Shown piece after piece: positions 33,981-42,357 of a stretch of 64,000 bases of DNA. The stretch spans positions 558,001 through 622,000 of the forward strand of contig CBDHCM010000006.1 in NCBI GenBank assembly GCA_965261105.1. The letters run 5' to 3'. Source of the stretch: Aldehydirespirator sp965261105. GTDB lineage: Bacteria > Actinomycetota > Acidimicrobiia > Acidimicrobiales > Aldehydirespiratoraceae. The translations under genes were made by a program, and so were the position numbers. The notes beneath the pieces are model-generated. The model had not been told where the DNA came from and searched no databases. It saw nothing but the letters and a program-made list of their open reading frames with translations. Positions within the stretch are counted from its first letter, which is position 1. The number at the start of each line of letters is the position of its first letter.

Positions 33981-35339
33981 ATGACCGACTGGGACCGCGT
34001 CCGGGTGCTCTGGCCCGACCACCTTGGGCTGGCCCGCGGCAAGTATCTGCCGGCCCGGCTGGCGCACAAGGGCACCAGCCACTGCGTGTGCGTGTTCGCG
34101 CTCGGCTATGACCGCAGCATGGTTCCCGCGCCGGGCGCCTACCTGCTCGACGGCCTGCCCGACACCCAGATCAGCTTCGACACCGACGACATCCGCCAGG
34201 GTTGGGACGACGACGCCACCGGTGTGGTCATCGGCGACCTGTCGATGCACGGCGAGGCCCTGCCGGTGTCGCCGCGTGAGGCGCTGCGCCGGGCGGTGGC
34301 CGACTGGGAGGCCCTCGGCTACACGCCGAAGGTCGGCATCGAACTCGAGGCCTACGTCTTCAGCGGCGGCTTGCAGAGCCCCCAGCCCTACGACACGCCC
34401 GGCGCGATGGCGTACGGCACCGGCCCCGCCACGGACCCCGCTGGGGTGATCACCTCCGTGATGCGCCGGGCGGAGGCCTCGGGCATCGCGATGGAGTCGG
34501 TCAACGCCGAGTACGACGAAGGCCAGTTCGAGCTCACCCTCGAGTACGGCGACGCCATGCGGGCCGCCGACGATGCGTTCCTGTTCCGGCTGCTGGCCCG
34601 CGAGACGGTGATGACCGCCACCGACGCCTCCGGCCGGCCCCTGGGTCTGGACCTCACCTTCCTGGGCAAGCCCTTCCCCGGCATCTCCGGCACCGGCGTC
34701 CACGTGAACTTCTCGATGGCCGACGCCGGCGGCCACAACGCCTTCTCGGACGCGGGCGGCGCCCACGATATGTCGGATCTGGCTCGGGGCGCCATGGCGG
34801 GCCTGATCCACCACCATGTGGGGATGACGGCGCTGGCCGCGCCCACCGTGAACGCCTACCGGCGCCTGCGCCACGGCGAGCTCAACGGGTACTGGGCCAA
34901 CTGGGGCGTGGAGCACCGCTGCGCCGGCAACCGCGTGCCCCGGGGCGCCGGCTCCCACATGCGCATCGAGAGCCGCATCGGCGACGGCGCGGCCAACGTC
35001 CACACCCTGGTGGCCACCGTGCTGCAGGCGGCCCGCCTCGGCGCCGTCGGCGGCCTGGAATGCCCCGATCCCATGACCACCGACGGCTTCGACGAGGTCG
35101 ACACCGACGTCCACTGCGCCCACAGCCTGAGCGCGGCCCTCGACGACATGGAAGCCGACGAGGCCCTCTGCCGGGCGGTCGGCTCGGAGCTGTGCGCCAA
35201 CTTCGTGTTCAACAAGCGCGCCGAGTGGGACCGCTACACGGATCAGGCGGGCGACGGCATCGTCGGTGATTGGGACGCGATCACCGGCAGCGAGCCCGTG
35301 TCCGAATGGGAGTTCAAGCAGTACCTGCCCTACCACTGA
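33981..35339 (+). CDS. Glutamine synthetase-like gamma-glutamyl ligase
   Basis: A 452-aa glutamine-synthetase-fold protein: a beta-grasp N-terminus, then the catalytic part with KVGIELEAYVF (metal Glu), NAEYDEGQFELTLEYGDAM, LTFLGKPFPGISGTGVHVNF, and RVPRGAGSHMRIESRIGDGA. These fit the GlnA3/PuuA/gamma-glutamylanilide-synthase group rather than housekeeping GlnA. Such enzymes attach glutamate to amines using ATP. A candidate MarR operator precedes it. Two amidotransferase-fold hydrolases that could remove the glutamyl group lie within 5 kb. The amine substrate is unknown. Confidence 0.85.
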   Translation: MTDWDRVRVLWPDHLGLARGKYLPARLAHKGTSHCVCVFALGYDRSMVPAPGAYLLDGLPDTQISFDTDDIRQGWDDDATGVVIGDLSMHGEALPVSPREALRRAVADWEALGYTPKVGIELEAYVFSGGLQSPQPYDTPGAMAYGTGPATDPAGVITSVMRRAEASGIAMESVNAEYDEGQFELTLEYGDAMRAADDAFLFRLLARETVMTATDASGRPLGLDLTFLGKPFPGISGTGVHVNFSMADAGGHNAFSDAGGAHDMSDLARGAMAGLIHHHVGMTALAAPTVNAYRRLRHGELNGYWANWGVEHRCAGNRVPRGAGSHMRIESRIGDGAANVHTLVATVLQAARLGAVGGLECPDPMTTDGFDEVDTDVHCAHSLSAALDDMEADEALCRAVGSELCANFVFNKRAEWDRYTDQAGDGIVGDWDAITGSEPVSEWEFKQYLPYH

Positions 35340-35935
35340 GCTCCGGATCCCGATGGCCTCGACCCTGCGGAGAAGGTGGTAACCCTGAAATCCTCACCGC
35401 CCCACCGCTGAAGGAGGGCAAGCTCTACCGGTGGTTGCGGCTTGCGCAGTCGATGTCGTCGAAGCTGCTACGATAGCCTCATAGAGCCTGCAGTGTGATG
35501 CGACGCTGAGAACGGAGTCCGAGGTGAAGAAGCCCGAGCGGAATGTGAGCCATGGTGTGGCCTTGGCGGGGGCCTGCGCTGTGGTCGCTCGGGAATGGCG
35601 TTTCTGAGTCCCGCGCGTGGGCGCGCCGTTCGTCGGGCATCAGCGACCGTCAAGTGCGGTCACGGGAGCGCAGCGAGGCTAACGAGGCGTCCGGCGGGGC
35701 TCTTTGGCTTGATCTGTCTGCGCGCCTGAGTTCCAGGCCGGGAATTCGCATGTCGGCGCCTGTGGGGATGGCGAGGTCGGCGGAACTGCCGGTGGGTGCT
35801 CATGTTGTCGATGCCTGCTGTGGCGCTGCCGAGGCGCCGCTTGGGGAGCTGTTGTTGGGGCGGCGATCGCTGGGGCGTTGGCGTCGGCGGTCAGTTCTGC
35901 GGCATGGGCCCAGAGGCTTAGGTCGTGCTGTTGGC
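35340..35935. other. Stretch without a confident gene
   Basis: About 600 bp with no assignable gene. A 27-codon frame from GTG 35524 (KKPERNVSHGVALAGACAVV) contains a lipobox-like LAGAC and may be a broken lipoprotein start. A long open frame from 35552 runs into the next gene, but its first 128 codons look non-coding (Arg/Ser-rich, no family). This begins the second scrap region of the window. Confidence 0.35.
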
Positions 35936-36319
35936 ATGGTGGCGTTGGTCTGTGCGTTGGCGGGCTGCGGTCGGAGTGAATCACAGCTGCAAGAAGCAGT
36001 CGGCACTTTCGAGGCGCCGGTCGAGTGGGTTGAATTAACTGAATCGACGATGTCGGGCGAGCAGCGCGAGGGTCTCTGCATCGGATCGATAGATTGCCAC
36101 GTTTCTCTTGTGATTCAGTGGAGAGCACCGGAGAAGCCGACTCTGGCATCGCTGAAGGCCGCTGCGGATGCTGCAGGTTGGGAGCGGATCGAATCTGATC
36201 GAACGTGTGAAGACGATGGTGATTACTGCTCGCTCCGAGCCCAAGTCGGCGATGTCACAGTCAATCTTGGACGTCGTCCCAATGCTGGCTCATGGATCGT
36301 CAGATTGTCAGGAGAATAG
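35936..36319 (+). CDS. Small lipoprotein, unknown function
   Basis: The frame contains GMVALVCALAGCGRSESQLQ, a hydrophobic segment and lipobox-like LAGC, followed by a mature domain of about 115 residues. That domain carries Cys pairs (CIGSIDCH, CEDDGDYC) and ends RRPNAGSWIVRLSGE. I mark the ATG at 35936; a somewhat longer signal peptide with Arg residues (GRAVG) from a non-ATG start is likely, because the n-region is otherwise too short. Family not recognised. Confidence 0.5.
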   Translation: MVALVCALAGCGRSESQLQEAVGTFEAPVEWVELTESTMSGEQREGLCIGSIDCHVSLVIQWRAPEKPTLASLKAAADAAGWERIESDRTCEDDGDYCSLRAQVGDVTVNLGRRPNAGSWIVRLSGE

Positions 36320-36416
36320 AATGGTAGGGAGAATGGCATGCATACGCATAAAGGAATTCAGATGCAATTGATTCATGATCGTACCATGCTTTCTCCTAAG
36401 AGAGAGAGTGTAAGTA

Positions 36417-36815
36417 ATGCCACGCATGGTTCGACTGCTATTGAGGAGAGTTGCACGACTTGCTGGCGCTTGCTTCCGTAAACCTCTGGCACTCAAACGA
36501 TCCGCGTATCAGTTTCTCGGTCTCTTTATTGTTACTGCGCTTGTCCTTAGTAGTATTATACTGCACAATCGCTCAGCGCGAGCTAATGGTGATGAAGTTA
36601 TCTGTCACGACGTTACTGTAGTATGGGCTCGAGGTTCTGGTCAGATTACTGGTGCTGACGAATATGTGCAGTTCGTTTCTGACATCCGTGGAGACCTTTC
36701 GCTGCGTCAGCCAGACATGAGAATTCATGAATATGAAGTCGGAGAGGTTTCGCCAAAATCAACATGGCGGAGCAGTCAAGGGCTTCAGGAGTACCCGGCC
36801 GTGGATGCTGACTTG
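36417..36815 (+). pseudogene. Truncated secreted cutinase-like alpha/beta hydrolase
   Basis: From ATG 36417 the frame has basic residues, a transmembrane or signal helix (FLGLFIVTALVLSSIILH), and then VICHDVTVVWARGSGQ, which resembles the first strand and oxyanion region of secreted cutinase-type hydrolases. VQFVSDIRGDLSLRQPDMRI and QEYPAVDADL follow. The catalytic GxSxG and the later Asp and His are absent, because the sequence changes to Arg/Ser-rich non-coding frame near 36815. It is low in GC and joined to a LuxR-type fragment. Non-functional. Confidence 0.5.
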
Positions 36816-36867
36816 GACAACCGGCCATCATGGCCGATCTGTCGCATCCACCGGTGGAGGTCACCGA

Positions 36868-37122
36868 GTGAGGCGTCTGGAGCGGGCCGCGGTCGCGGTT
36901 CGGCAGCACATGGACGCCCCGCTGCCGCTAGGGCTCGACAGCAGCGAGCGTCACATGCTGGCCCGGCTCAAGGCTGGAGCGGCGATAGCGGATCTTGCGG
37001 CCGAGATGGGACACTCGGAGCGTTCGATGTACCGGGTCCTGGCCCGCCTGTGGGACAGGCTCGGCGTACCGAATCGTGAGGAAGGCGTGCGCAAGGCTGC
37101 TGAGGAAGGCCTGGTCGACTGA
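36868..37122 (+). CDS. LuxR-type helix-turn-helix fragment (84 aa)
   Basis: From GTG 36868 the frame reads RRLERAAVAVRQHMDAPLPL, then LDSSERHMLARLKAGAAIAD, LAAEMGHSERSMYRVLARLW and DRLGVPNREEGVRKAAEEGL. The second half is a LuxR/GerE-type DNA-binding domain, similar to that of the regulator at 9554-10141. The N-terminal effector or receiver domain is missing. It is either a stand-alone DNA-binding remnant or a truncated gene. The frame upstream runs antisense or across debris of the hydrolase fragment. Confidence 0.5.
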   Translation: MRRLERAAVAVRQHMDAPLPLGLDSSERHMLARLKAGAAIADLAAEMGHSERSMYRVLARLWDRLGVPNREEGVRKAAEEGLVD

Positions 37123-37167
37123 GCGCAGGCGGGAGTGCACCCGCCTTGCGGCGCTCGGTAACGCCGC

Positions 37168-37590
37168 TCATACGAAGGCGACGCAGGTCTCGGCGACGGT
37201 CTGGAGCACCGCCCCCTGGCTGAACTGGAGCTTGTACTGGTGAACGATTTCGTCCAGCAGCGTCTTGGCGTCGCCTCCGGGCGGGGCCAGGATCACCAGC
37301 AGCTTCGAGCGCTCCTTCTTGATGACGCCGTCGGAACTCCGCCACTGGCCCCTGGCGTCGAGGGCGGTGAGCCCGTCGGGGAATCTGGGGGTCACCTCCT
37401 CGGCCAGGAAGGCGCTCCAGGCCGCGTCGTCCACGATCTCGCCGTCGGGACCCCCGCGGCCCATGAAGAGCTCGTACTCGCCCCACCGCTCGGTTCCCTC
37501 CGGGCAGCTGAGCGCTCTGGTTCCCGAGCACGCCGCCGCCAGGACCATCACACACAGCGCACCAGCCAGTGCGATCCTGCAGCCGGTCAC
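37168..37590 (-). CDS. DUF3574 family lipoprotein
   Basis: A 140-aa protein with a signal peptide and a lipobox-like LAAAC at about residue 21. The mature domain has YELFMGRGGPDGEIVDDAAW, AFLAEEVTPRFPDGLTALDA, GQWRSSDGVIKKERSKLLVI and a C-terminal VAETCVAFV, the usual DUF3574 layout. The family's function is unknown to me. It is the last gene in the minus-strand group, 10 bp after the amidotransferase-fold gene, so it may be read from the same operon. Confidence 0.85.
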   Translation of the reverse strand: MTGCRIALAGALCVMVLAAACSGTRALSCPEGTERWGEYELFMGRGGPDGEIVDDAAWSAFLAEEVTPRFPDGLTALDARGQWRSSDGVIKKERSKLLVILAPPGGDAKTLLDEIVHQYKLQFSQGAVLQTVAETCVAFV

Positions 37591-37600
37591 GCGATCGAGC

Positions 37601-38329
37601 CTACGAGTCAGCCACCTCGTCTAGGAACCAGTCGACCAGGGCCGTGCACTGGCGGGCGTTGCGTCTCTCGTGCCGGCGCACTTCCTCCAGCAGGGCTTCC
37701 CGGCTCTGACCATGCTCGGCCAGGTACTCCTCGTCTGCCTCCCACAGGAAGCCCTCGAGGTGGGCGTAGGTCACCTCGGGATGGAACTGGGCACCCACGC
37801 AGCGGCCCAGCCGGAACAACTGCACGGCGTTCTCGTTGACCGCCAGCACGTCTGCCTCCGGCGGAGGGGTGAACCGGTCGTGGTGCCATTGGAACCAGGG
37901 CCCGGGTCCGAGCGGATTGCTGGCCCCGTTGCGCGAGTCGTCGGGCTCGTGGATCTCGTACCAGCCGATCTCGGTCACCGGCGCCTGCTCGACGGTTCCG
38001 CCGAGGGCCGCAGCCAGCAGCTGGCCGCCGAAGCATACGCCGAGCATGGGAGTGCCCCGCTGGCGGGCCGCTTGCACCATGGCGATCTCGTCAAAGATCC
38101 AGCTGTCGATCTCGTCGGTGTTGGTGAGTGAGCGGATCGAGCCCATCGGCACCAGCACGTCGTAGTCGTTGGCGTCGGGGAAGGGCGCGGCGTCGTTGGG
38201 GCGGTCCAGGTCTGCGGTCACCACATGTTCGTGCACGTCGTAGGCCCGCTGCGCCAGCCGCTCGCCCACCAGCGCGCTGGTGCCCTGAGGCTCGTGGGCG
38301 AGCACCAGGGCCCGCCGCGACTTGCTCAC
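37601..38329 (-). CDS. Class I glutamine amidotransferase-fold protein
   Basis: A 242-aa protein: LVLAHEPQGTSALVGERL, the nucleophile in MLGVCFGGQLLAAALGG, and the His-Glu pair in GAQFHPEVTYAHLEGFL. It resembles stand-alone GMP-synthase-type amidotransferase domains, the fold also used by gamma-glutamyl-amine hydrolases such as those in aniline catabolism. Its start overlaps the stop of the ring-cleavage dioxygenase gene by 4 nt, so both are translated together. A role in removing a gamma-glutamyl group from a pathway intermediate is a reasonable but untested idea. Confidence 0.82.
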   Translation of the reverse strand: MSKSRRALVLAHEPQGTSALVGERLAQRAYDVHEHVVTADLDRPNDAAPFPDANDYDVLVPMGSIRSLTNTDEIDSWIFDEIAMVQAARQRGTPMLGVCFGGQLLAAALGGTVEQAPVTEIGWYEIHEPDDSRNGASNPLGPGPWFQWHHDRFTPPPEADVLAVNENAVQLFRLGRCVGAQFHPEVTYAHLEGFLWEADEEYLAEHGQSREALLEEVRRHERRNARQCTALVDWFLDEVADS

Positions 38330-39186
38330 CGATCAAACCATACGTGGGCCTGGCCCGTGCCCGACACCGACTCGTACTGTCCGAACTGGACGCCCCGCGC
38401 GGTGCAGGCCGGTCCGCCCAGGGCCCCCACCATGATCAGGTAGTGGCCGAAGTAGCCCTCGGGAGCGTGGCGGGAGTATTCGGGCAGGAAGTCGATGATG
38501 GCGGCGTGGTCGCCGGCGGCCATACAAGCGAGCACCCTGCGGTCGGCCGCGGCCGCCTCGGGGGTGCGGATGTGGAGCTCGGGATCGGCGCCCTCGTGGT
38601 CGCGGAACTGCCGCAGCGGCCAGAAGCGGTGGCTGAGCCCGCCGCTTGCCAGCACCACCACCCGGCGGTCGACACCAGCCACCGCGGAGGCCAGAAGCTG
38701 GCCGGCCAGCAGGAAGTCCGCCGGCTCGGCGGTCTGGCACACGCCCATCGACACCCAGCGCTCCTCGCCCTGCAGGAAGCCGAGCAGGTTGATTGTCGGG
38801 TAGTGCACCGGCAGGTGGGGGTCGTCGATGGCCGTCACCCAGGCGTCGTGGCGGCCGGCCGCGGCCGCCGCGAAGGCGTGGGCCAGCTCGGGGTCGCCGG
38901 GCATGTCGTAGGGCATGGCGCACATGCCTCGGGGCAGTTCGTCGGAGGTGAACATTCCCTTGCGCCGCTCATGGGCGGAGATCACGTGCTCGACGGTGGT
39001 GAACCAGTGGGTGTCGACAACCACCACGGTGTCGGCCGCGGCGGGAGCGAGGCGCTCGGCCCGCAGAGCGTGCAGACCCGCGAACAGGGAGGTGTCCTCG
39101 CCGCCGTTCAGAGCCCGCCGCTCGCTCTCGGGCATCACCAGCGGCGGCACGTGCGACACCAACGCGGCGCCCACTATCGCTCCCAT
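38326..39186 (-). CDS. Class III extradiol ring-cleavage dioxygenase (LigB/HpaD type)
   Basis: A 286-aa non-heme iron dioxygenase: GAIVGAALVSHVPPLVMPE, VVVDTHWFTTVEHV, FTSDELPRGMC, GVCQTAEPADF, VLASGGLSHRFWPLRQF, LPEY and ending GTGQAHVWFDR. These match the class III extradiol enzymes related to homoprotocatechuate 2,3-dioxygenase, which open catechol-type rings. The ATG at 39186 lies in the last unit of a 67-bp tandem repeat, with the ribosome site GGGAGG. It is the third gene of the decarboxylase-fold/P450/dioxygenase/amidotransferase operon. Confidence 0.87.
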   Translation of the reverse strand: MGAIVGAALVSHVPPLVMPESERRALNGGEDTSLFAGLHALRAERLAPAAADTVVVVDTHWFTTVEHVISAHERRKGMFTSDELPRGMCAMPYDMPGDPELAHAFAAAAAGRHDAWVTAIDDPHLPVHYPTINLLGFLQGEERWVSMGVCQTAEPADFLLAGQLLASAVAGVDRRVVVLASGGLSHRFWPLRQFRDHEGADPELHIRTPEAAAADRRVLACMAAGDHAAIIDFLPEYSRHAPEGYFGHYLIMVGALGGPACTARGVQFGQYESVSGTGQAHVWFDR

Positions 39187-39359
39187 GGCCAGGCCTCCCG
39201 AGACGGTCGCCGTGTCATGCCATCACCGGTGCGGCGCCCACTATCGCTCCCATGGCCAGGCCTCCCGAGACGGTCGCCGTGTCATGCCATCACCGGTGCG
39301 GCGCCACATGTTGCTCCCACGGTCAGACCTCCCGAGACGGTCGCATCATGCCACCACCC
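39164..39359 (-). repeat. 67-bp tandem repeat between the P450 stop and dioxygenase start
   Basis: Units at 39164-39230 and 39231-39297 are essentially identical, and a third, degenerate unit spans 39298-39359. In transcription direction (minus) the outermost unit contains the P450 stop (39348-39346) and the last contains the dioxygenase ribosome site and ATG. The middle unit repeats the same ribosome site and ATG but encodes only MGAIVGAAPVMA before a TGA; the degenerate unit gives a similar peptide from a GTG. The duplication therefore produces one or two short ORFs copying the gene's N-terminus. Confidence 0.9.
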
Positions 39360-40626
39360 GAACGGGCAGGTGCTTGATGCCGGCGATGAAGTTGGATCGC
39401 AGGTACTGGGGCTCGCCGTCGGGCTCGAGCCGGTCGACCCGCTTCATCAGCTCCTCGAACACCAGCCGGGCCTCCATGCGGGCCAGCCAGGCGCCCAGGC
39501 ACAGGTGCGGGCCGTTGCGTCCGAAGGCCATGTGGTCGTTGGGGTCGCGGGCCAGATCGAAGCGCCAGGGGGCACCGAAACCGTCTTCGTCGTGGTTGGC
39601 GGAGCAGAACCACATCACCACCTTGTCGCCGGGGGCGATTTGCTTTCCGCCGATGGCCGCGGGACGGGTGGCGGTGCGGCGGAAGTGCATTGTCACCGCG
39701 CTGGTGCGCAACACCTCCTCCACCGCGGTGTGCGTGAGGGAGGGATCGGCCCGCCAGGCTCGCCACAGGCTGGGATGGCGCATCATCGTGTCGATCCCGT
39801 GGGTCATCGTGTAGCGGGTGGTGTCGTTGCCCGCCGCGATGAGCAGGGTGAAGAAGTTCTTGAACTCGAGGTCGCTCAGCGGCTCGCCGTCGCGGGTGGG
39901 GGCCAGCAGCTGGGTGATCACGTCGTTGCGGGGGCAGGCCCGGCGCTCCGCGGCCTGGCGCTCGGCGTATTGGAAGACCCCGATGGCGGCCGGGCTGCGG
40001 AACGGCATCAGCCGGAACTCGTCGGTGTCGGCCGTGTCGACCACGTGGGTGGTGAACTCCGGGTCGCTGTTGCCCAGGAAGGCGTCGCCCCACTCCACCA
40101 GCTGGTGGCCGTCGGAGTCGCTGGTGCCCAGCAGCCGTCCCAGCATCCGCATGGGCAGCTTGGCCGCCACGTCGGTGACGAAGTCGAAGGCGTCGGCGGT
40201 TAGGGCCTCGTCGAGCACCTCGGCGGCCAGAGCCCGGATGGAGTCCTGGTAGGACTCGACGGTGCGGCGGGTGAAGCCCCGGGTGACCAGCCGGCGCAGC
40301 CGGGTGTGCTCGGGCGGGTCGAGCTCCATCATCGTGCCGCGGGCCTCGAGCTGGTCGTCGTCCATCTCCTCGAGGCGGATGCCCTTGGTGGAGGTGAACG
40401 TCTCGACGTCGCGGCTCACAGCCAAGGCGTCGGCATAGCGGGTGATCGACCAGAATCCGGAACTGCCGGTCTCGCGAGTCCAGTGCACCGGGTCGTCGCG
40501 GCGCAGCCGGTTGAAGGTGGCGTGGGGCACGCCGGAGGTGAACGAGTCGTGCGACGACAGGTCGGCGTCGTCGTCGCCGTGGTCGTCGAGGTAGTCGTCC
40601 ACGAACGTGGCCGTCATGGTGCTCAT
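39346..40626 (-). CDS. Cytochrome P450
   Basis: A 426-aa soluble P450. The I-helix is LLIAAGNDTTRYTMT, ExxR lies in AVEEVLRTSAVTM, and the heme loop is AFGRNGPHLCLGAWLAR. The C-terminal YLRSNFIAGIKHLPVRV matches the other P450 of the window. The start is ATG 40626, inside the stop codon of the decarboxylase-fold gene (ATGA overlap). It belongs to the minus-strand operon with the extradiol dioxygenase, so it may hydroxylate the ring or side chain before cleavage. Redox partners are not visible. Confidence 0.95.
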   Translation of the reverse strand: MSTMTATFVDDYLDDHGDDDADLSSHDSFTSGVPHATFNRLRRDDPVHWTRETGSSGFWSITRYADALAVSRDVETFTSTKGIRLEEMDDDQLEARGTMMELDPPEHTRLRRLVTRGFTRRTVESYQDSIRALAAEVLDEALTADAFDFVTDVAAKLPMRMLGRLLGTSDSDGHQLVEWGDAFLGNSDPEFTTHVVDTADTDEFRLMPFRSPAAIGVFQYAERQAAERRACPRNDVITQLLAPTRDGEPLSDLEFKNFFTLLIAAGNDTTRYTMTHGIDTMMRHPSLWRAWRADPSLTHTAVEEVLRTSAVTMHFRRTATRPAAIGGKQIAPGDKVVMWFCSANHDEDGFGAPWRFDLARDPNDHMAFGRNGPHLCLGAWLARMEARLVFEELMKRVDRLEPDGEPQYLRSNFIAGIKHLPVRVVA

Positions 40627-41438
40627 GAGCCGGCCTTGGGGTTGGGGGCCGCCCACAGGGTGGTGCCTCCGGCCATGGACATGCCGACCTGGCGGTAGTA
40701 GCCGCCGATCATCTCGATGGGCTGCAGCCGGTGCAGCTCCTCGGTGGGGCACTCGGGCAGGACGAGCTCAGCGTCGCCCGAGTACACCGGACCGAGGTCG
40801 GCGTCGTAGCCGCGCATGGTGACCAGCTCGTCGAGCGAGTCGGAACCGTCGATCTCGATGGCCGGCATCTGGCGGCTGTGCAGCATCGGATGACCGTTGA
40901 CGAAGCCGGGGGTCTCGGCCGCGCCGGTGATCGTGAACTGGGCCTCGGCGACGCGCCGGCCCCACGTGCTCAACGTGGCGCCGAAGCGCCCGTCCGGCGC
41001 CAGCCGGGGCCCGGCCCGCCCGACCGTCACCGGCCTGGTCATGGCGATCTCGGCCATCTTCTTGGGGTAGCCCTGCACGTGGCCCCGGGCCATGGCGAAG
41101 TCCTTGTCCACCCAGATGTGGGCGGCCCGGCTGTAGGTCTGATCCCGGTAGCGACAGCGCACCACCGCGAACACTTCCCGGTACTGGGCCCGCACCGGGT
41201 CGAGCAGCTCCTCGAAGGTGTCGCTGCAGCTCTGCCACTCGGCCCAGATCATGGCCACCGCGCCCGGGTCGTCTGGGGCCGGCTCCAGGGGATCGGGAAG
41301 CAGCTCGGCCACCCGGTCCGGGTCGGTGCGGTACTCGACGGTGAGCATTTCACCGGAGTAGTGCCAGGGGGGTGCCGGCACGATGCCTGCGATCCCGGTG
41401 GGCGTCCGCGGGTACATGAACCCCTGGAGCTCGGCCAT
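40623..41438 (-). CDS. Acetoacetate decarboxylase-family protein
   Basis: A 271-aa protein of the acetoacetate-decarboxylase fold: PPWHYSGEMLTVEYRTDPDR, REVFAVVRCRYRDQTYSRAA, and GHVQGYPKKMAEIAMTRPV, where a Lys pair corresponds to the Schiff-base site in true decarboxylases. Many relatives are decarboxylases, aldolases or dehydratases acting on keto acids. I choose ATG 41438, because a GTG at 41462 would overlap the candidate operator at 41453-41468. It is the first gene of the operon and overlaps the P450 by 4 nt. Confidence 0.8.
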   Translation of the reverse strand: MAELQGFMYPRTPTGIAGIVPAPPWHYSGEMLTVEYRTDPDRVAELLPDPLEPAPDDPGAVAMIWAEWQSCSDTFEELLDPVRAQYREVFAVVRCRYRDQTYSRAAHIWVDKDFAMARGHVQGYPKKMAEIAMTRPVTVGRAGPRLAPDGRFGATLSTWGRRVAEAQFTITGAAETPGFVNGHPMLHSRQMPAIEIDGSDSLDELVTMRGYDADLGPVYSGDAELVLPECPTEELHRLQPIEMIGGYYRQVGMSMAGGTTLWAAPNPKAGS

Positions 41439-41452
41439 CCTCCGAGCATAAT

Positions 41453-41468
41453 CGTTTGGCACCGAACG
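41453..41468. promoter_or_regulatory. Candidate MarR-family operator 2
   Basis: CGTTTGGCACCGAACG, an imperfect palindrome in the 65-bp gap between the divergent decarboxylase-fold operon (minus) and SDR gene (plus). It differs by one base from the site at 33937. Its central position could control both directions. The binder is inferred to be the MarR-type protein encoded at 43403-43906. Confidence 0.65.
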
Positions 41469-41503
41469 ATCAAGGGCGGGGCACGGGTGATTATCGTGGC
41501 ACC

Positions 41504-42262
41504 GTGCCTGATGCCGCGTTCGACCTGACAGGCAGACGCGCCGTGGTCACCGGTGCGTCGGCTGGGATCGGGGCGGCCATCGCCGCCCGTCTGGCCGGTG
41601 CAGGTGCCAGCGTGGTTGCGGTGTCGCGGTCGGGGCGAGTGCCGGAGGCGGGGGGCTCGGTGCGTCCCCTCGTAGCTGACCTGAGCAACGCCGAGGCTGT
41701 TGATGGGGTGATCGACGACGCCGTCGCCGAACTGGGCGGGCTCGACATTCTGGTCAACAACGCCGGCCGGGGGGACTGGCTGGCGCTCAGCGAGCTCGAC
41801 CGGGAGTACTTCGACGGGCTGGTCGGACTCAACCTGTGGGCGCCTCTTCGGCTCTGCCAGCTCGCCCACCCGTACCTGGCCGCGGGCGACGGCTCCGCGG
41901 TCGTGATGATCGGCTCGGTGGACGCGGTGAGGCCCTCGGCGGGCGGCGCCGTCTACGGGGCGACCAAGGCCGGGCTGGCCGCGGTCACGGTGGCGCTGGC
42001 CAAGGAGTGGCGGGCCGACGGCATCCGGGTCACGCAGGTCGATCCAGGGCTGGTGGACACACCCCTGGCCGCCGAGGTGATCGGCGAGCTGCGAGCGGCC
42101 GGTGCGTCAGTGAACATCGTGGGCCGGGCTGGCGAGCCCGACGAGATCGCGGCGTTGGTCCACTACCTGGTGGCCCCGGCAGGCCGTTTCGCCACCGGAG
42201 CGTCGTTCCGCCTCGACGGCGGCGCGGTGGCTCTGGGGCCCTTCGACATGGTGCAGCGCTGA
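41504..42262 (+). CDS. Short-chain dehydrogenase/reductase
   Basis: A 252-aa classical SDR: nucleotide motif AVVTGASAGIGAAIAARL (TGxxxGIG), NNAGRG, an active-site Ser in VVMIGSVDAV, YGATKAGLAAV (YxxxK) and a C-terminal GASFRLDGGAVALG. NAD(P)-dependent oxidation or reduction of a hydroxyl/keto group is expected. The start is GTG 41504. It is divergent from the P450/dioxygenase operon across the shared candidate operator. Its stop lies in the first unit of a repeat leading to the next gene. Confidence 0.9.
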   Translation: MPDAAFDLTGRRAVVTGASAGIGAAIAARLAGAGASVVAVSRSGRVPEAGGSVRPLVADLSNAEAVDGVIDDAVAELGGLDILVNNAGRGDWLALSELDREYFDGLVGLNLWAPLRLCQLAHPYLAAGDGSAVVMIGSVDAVRPSAGGAVYGATKAGLAAVTVALAKEWRADGIRVTQVDPGLVDTPLAAEVIGELRAAGASVNIVGRAGEPDEIAALVHYLVAPAGRFATGASFRLDGGAVALGPFDMVQR

Positions 42263-42357
42263 CGTGAGGCCGCCAGCTGCGCGCGGCCCGAGTCTGCGGA
42301 GCGCTGACGTGAGGCCGCCAACCACACACTGTGCCGAATCTGCCGCGGAGCGCTGAC
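42256..42357 (+). repeat. Degenerate tandem repeat between SDR stop and LLM start
   Basis: GCGCTGACGTGAGGCCGCCA occurs at 42256-42275 and again at 42301-42320. A third, shorter copy, GCGCTGAC at 42350-42357, runs directly into the ATG of the next gene and continues GCCGCTGCGCGC, matching sequence inside the first unit. The first unit holds the SDR stop codon and the last abuts the LLM start codon. The spacing is about 45-49 bp. The layout is the same as at 39.2 and 46.0 kb. Confidence 0.75.

Noticed and set aside
35552..35935. A 128-residue N-terminal extension of the small lipoprotein at 35936
   Set aside because: It is Arg/Ser-rich with no family, and it would bury the signal peptide in the middle of the protein.
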